A stretch of 32,834 nt of DNA, taken from contig CAMACX010000032.1 of NCBI GenBank assembly GCA_945831575.1, positions 1 to 32,834 on the forward strand. The letters are read 5' to 3'. The translations under genes were made by a program, and so were the position numbers. The stretch comes from an uncultured Mediterranea sp. (GTDB lineage: Bacteria; Bacteroidota; Bacteroidia; Bacteroidales; Bacteroidaceae). This document shows, piece by piece, positions 31,951-32,834 of the stretch (position 1 is its first letter; each line of letters opens with the position of its first letter). The notes under the pieces are model-generated. The model worked only from the letters and a program-made list of their open reading frames with translations, had not been told where the DNA came from and ran no database searches.

Positions 31951-32834
31951 TTACTTTCCGAAGAGTTCCTTCAGTTTGGCGACCAGCTCCTCGCCACGGA
32001 TATCCTTGGCTACCACCTTGCCCTCAGCGTCGAGCAGGTAGATGGTGGGATAGTATTGCACCTTGTAAAGGGTGCAGATGCCTTGCTGACCGTCGCGGTC
32101 GTTGTACCAAGGCAACTTCTCTTCATCGAGGGCCTTCTTCCAAGCGGCCTCGCTGGTGTCGGCGCTGATACTGACCACCTCGAAGCCATCGGTATGGTAC
32201 TTCTTATAGAGGTTCAGGATGTTAGGAATTTCCTTGCGGCAGGGTTTGCACCACGAAGCCCAGAAGTCGAGCAACAGGTACTTTTTACCGGCCAGGCACT
32301 CCTTGAGCGACATGGCCTTGCCGTTGGCGTAATTGATGAAGCGGAAGTCGGGCATCTGCTTGCCCTCCATCGTGGGAGGCCAGATCTTGTCGTGGAGTTG
32401 CTTGCCATAGAAGCTCTCTTTAGCGACCTCGCTGAGCAGGTTGTAGTCGGCCTCGTTATTCTCGTTGATGTAGCTGTAGCTATGCAGAATGAGCATGGGG
32501 CCCCACCAGCTGTCGGCACTGGCACGGAAAGCGGCCTTGAAGGTGGAATCAACCGTAGCGAAGAAGGCTTTCTCAGCCTTGAGCATCTCTTCGCGATCGG
32601 CAATTTTGCGATAAGCTTCATAGCGTTCGTTGAGCGCATCGCGGTTGACACGGCGGCGCAGGTACTCCTCTTGCAGCGAGGTGCCTTCCACCTTCTGATT
32701 ACTGTAGCGGATATAGGGAGTAGAGCCTTGAGCCTGCTCTTCGTACGAAGCTTCAGCCTTCAGGGTAGCGACATGGCCTTTGTCCATGACCACATTCATC
32801 AAGCCGTTGGTGTGGCGGGCTGAGATGTTGTACA
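31951..32834 (-). CDS. TlpA-like periplasmic thioredoxin, 5' end outside the window
   Basis: The frame is open to the window edge (YNISARHTNG precedes the first visible ATG), so at least the signal peptide and part of the N-terminal domain are missing. The visible 294 residues hold a helical, charged region (about 50-150), of the kind that follows a DUF4369-like domain in Bacteroidetes, and a C-terminal TlpA/AhpC-like thioredoxin domain with LLLDFWASWCKPCRKEIP, the cis-Pro region YYPTIYLLD, and a normal end at ELFGK. It probably reduces disulfides in the periplasm, possibly fed by the DsbD-like protein encoded next in the same transcript. Confidence 0.88.
   Translation of the reverse strand, partial: YNISARHTNGLMNVVMDKGHVATLKAEASYEEQAQGSTPYIRYSNQKVEGTSLQEEYLRRRVNRDALNERYEAYRKIADREEMLKAEKAFFATVDSTFKAAFRASADSWWGPMLILHSYSYINENNEADYNLLSEVAKESFYGKQLHDKIWPPTMEGKQMPDFRFINYANGKAMSLKECLAGKKYLLLDFWASWCKPCRKEIPNILNLYKKYHTDGFEVVSISADTSEAAWKKALDEEKLPWYNDRDGQQGICTLYKVQYYPTIYLLDAEGKVVAKDIRGEELVAKLKELFGK

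Overview
The window looks like a chromosomal segment of a Bacteroidales bacterium, most likely Bacteroidaceae, with moderately high GC in its genes. Evidence: many genes are preceded by the Bacteroides-type promoter (a TTG-like -33 box, 19-20 nt, then TAnnTTTG) and not by E. coli-type boxes; start codons lack strong Shine-Dalgarno sequences; and several proteins have forms typical of the phylum, namely a 614-residue IspG, a TGS-like/uridine-kinase nucleoside kinase, a Na/Pi-PhoU transporter and a large secreted GH2 enzyme with a discoidin-like tail. No plasmid, phage, CRISPR or insertion-sequence gene is visible.

Layout. 1-3060: pgeF and a frameshifted membrane acyltransferase sit among dense palindromic and tandem repeats. 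3063-4918: a gene graveyard with one intact AAA ATPase between decayed pieces of a PD-(D/E)XK/AAA protein, an Rpn-like nuclease and an Abi_2-like protein. 5032-9066: secreted GH2 beta-galactosidase-like enzyme with its own promoter and terminator. 9154-15171 (minus): apparent operon Na/Pi transporter - Ca2+ P-type ATPase - HAD hydrolase - ribF. 15328-18686 (plus): nucleoside kinase, then an M48-like protein that has lost its first zinc histidine. 19065-20261 (minus): GH53 endo-galactanase lipoprotein, divergent from 20428-21936, a histidine-kinase-like protein without the phospho-acceptor histidine. 22061-23434 (minus): M24 aminopeptidase P, divergent from rpoN and a PAP2 gene. 25943-28906: gcvH - purE - ispG. 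28992-32834: outer-membrane barrel protein, tRNA-Ser(CGA), DsbD-like protein and the end of a TlpA-like thioredoxin.

Most genes are housekeeping or envelope functions. GH2 and GH53 could both act on beta-galactan, but they are about 10 kb apart and there is no SusC/SusD pair. The DsbD-like and TlpA-like proteins probably form a periplasmic reducing pair.

The most unusual material is intergenic. Nearly every long gap carries its own short-period array (7, 11, 21 or 22 bp). Two of these switch from one unit to its reverse complement in mid-array: an 11-bp array next to the GH53 gene and a 7-bp array between gcvH and purE. The 7-bp word recurs directly before the purE and ispG start codons. All functional statements are sequence reading plus family knowledge; no database search was run.
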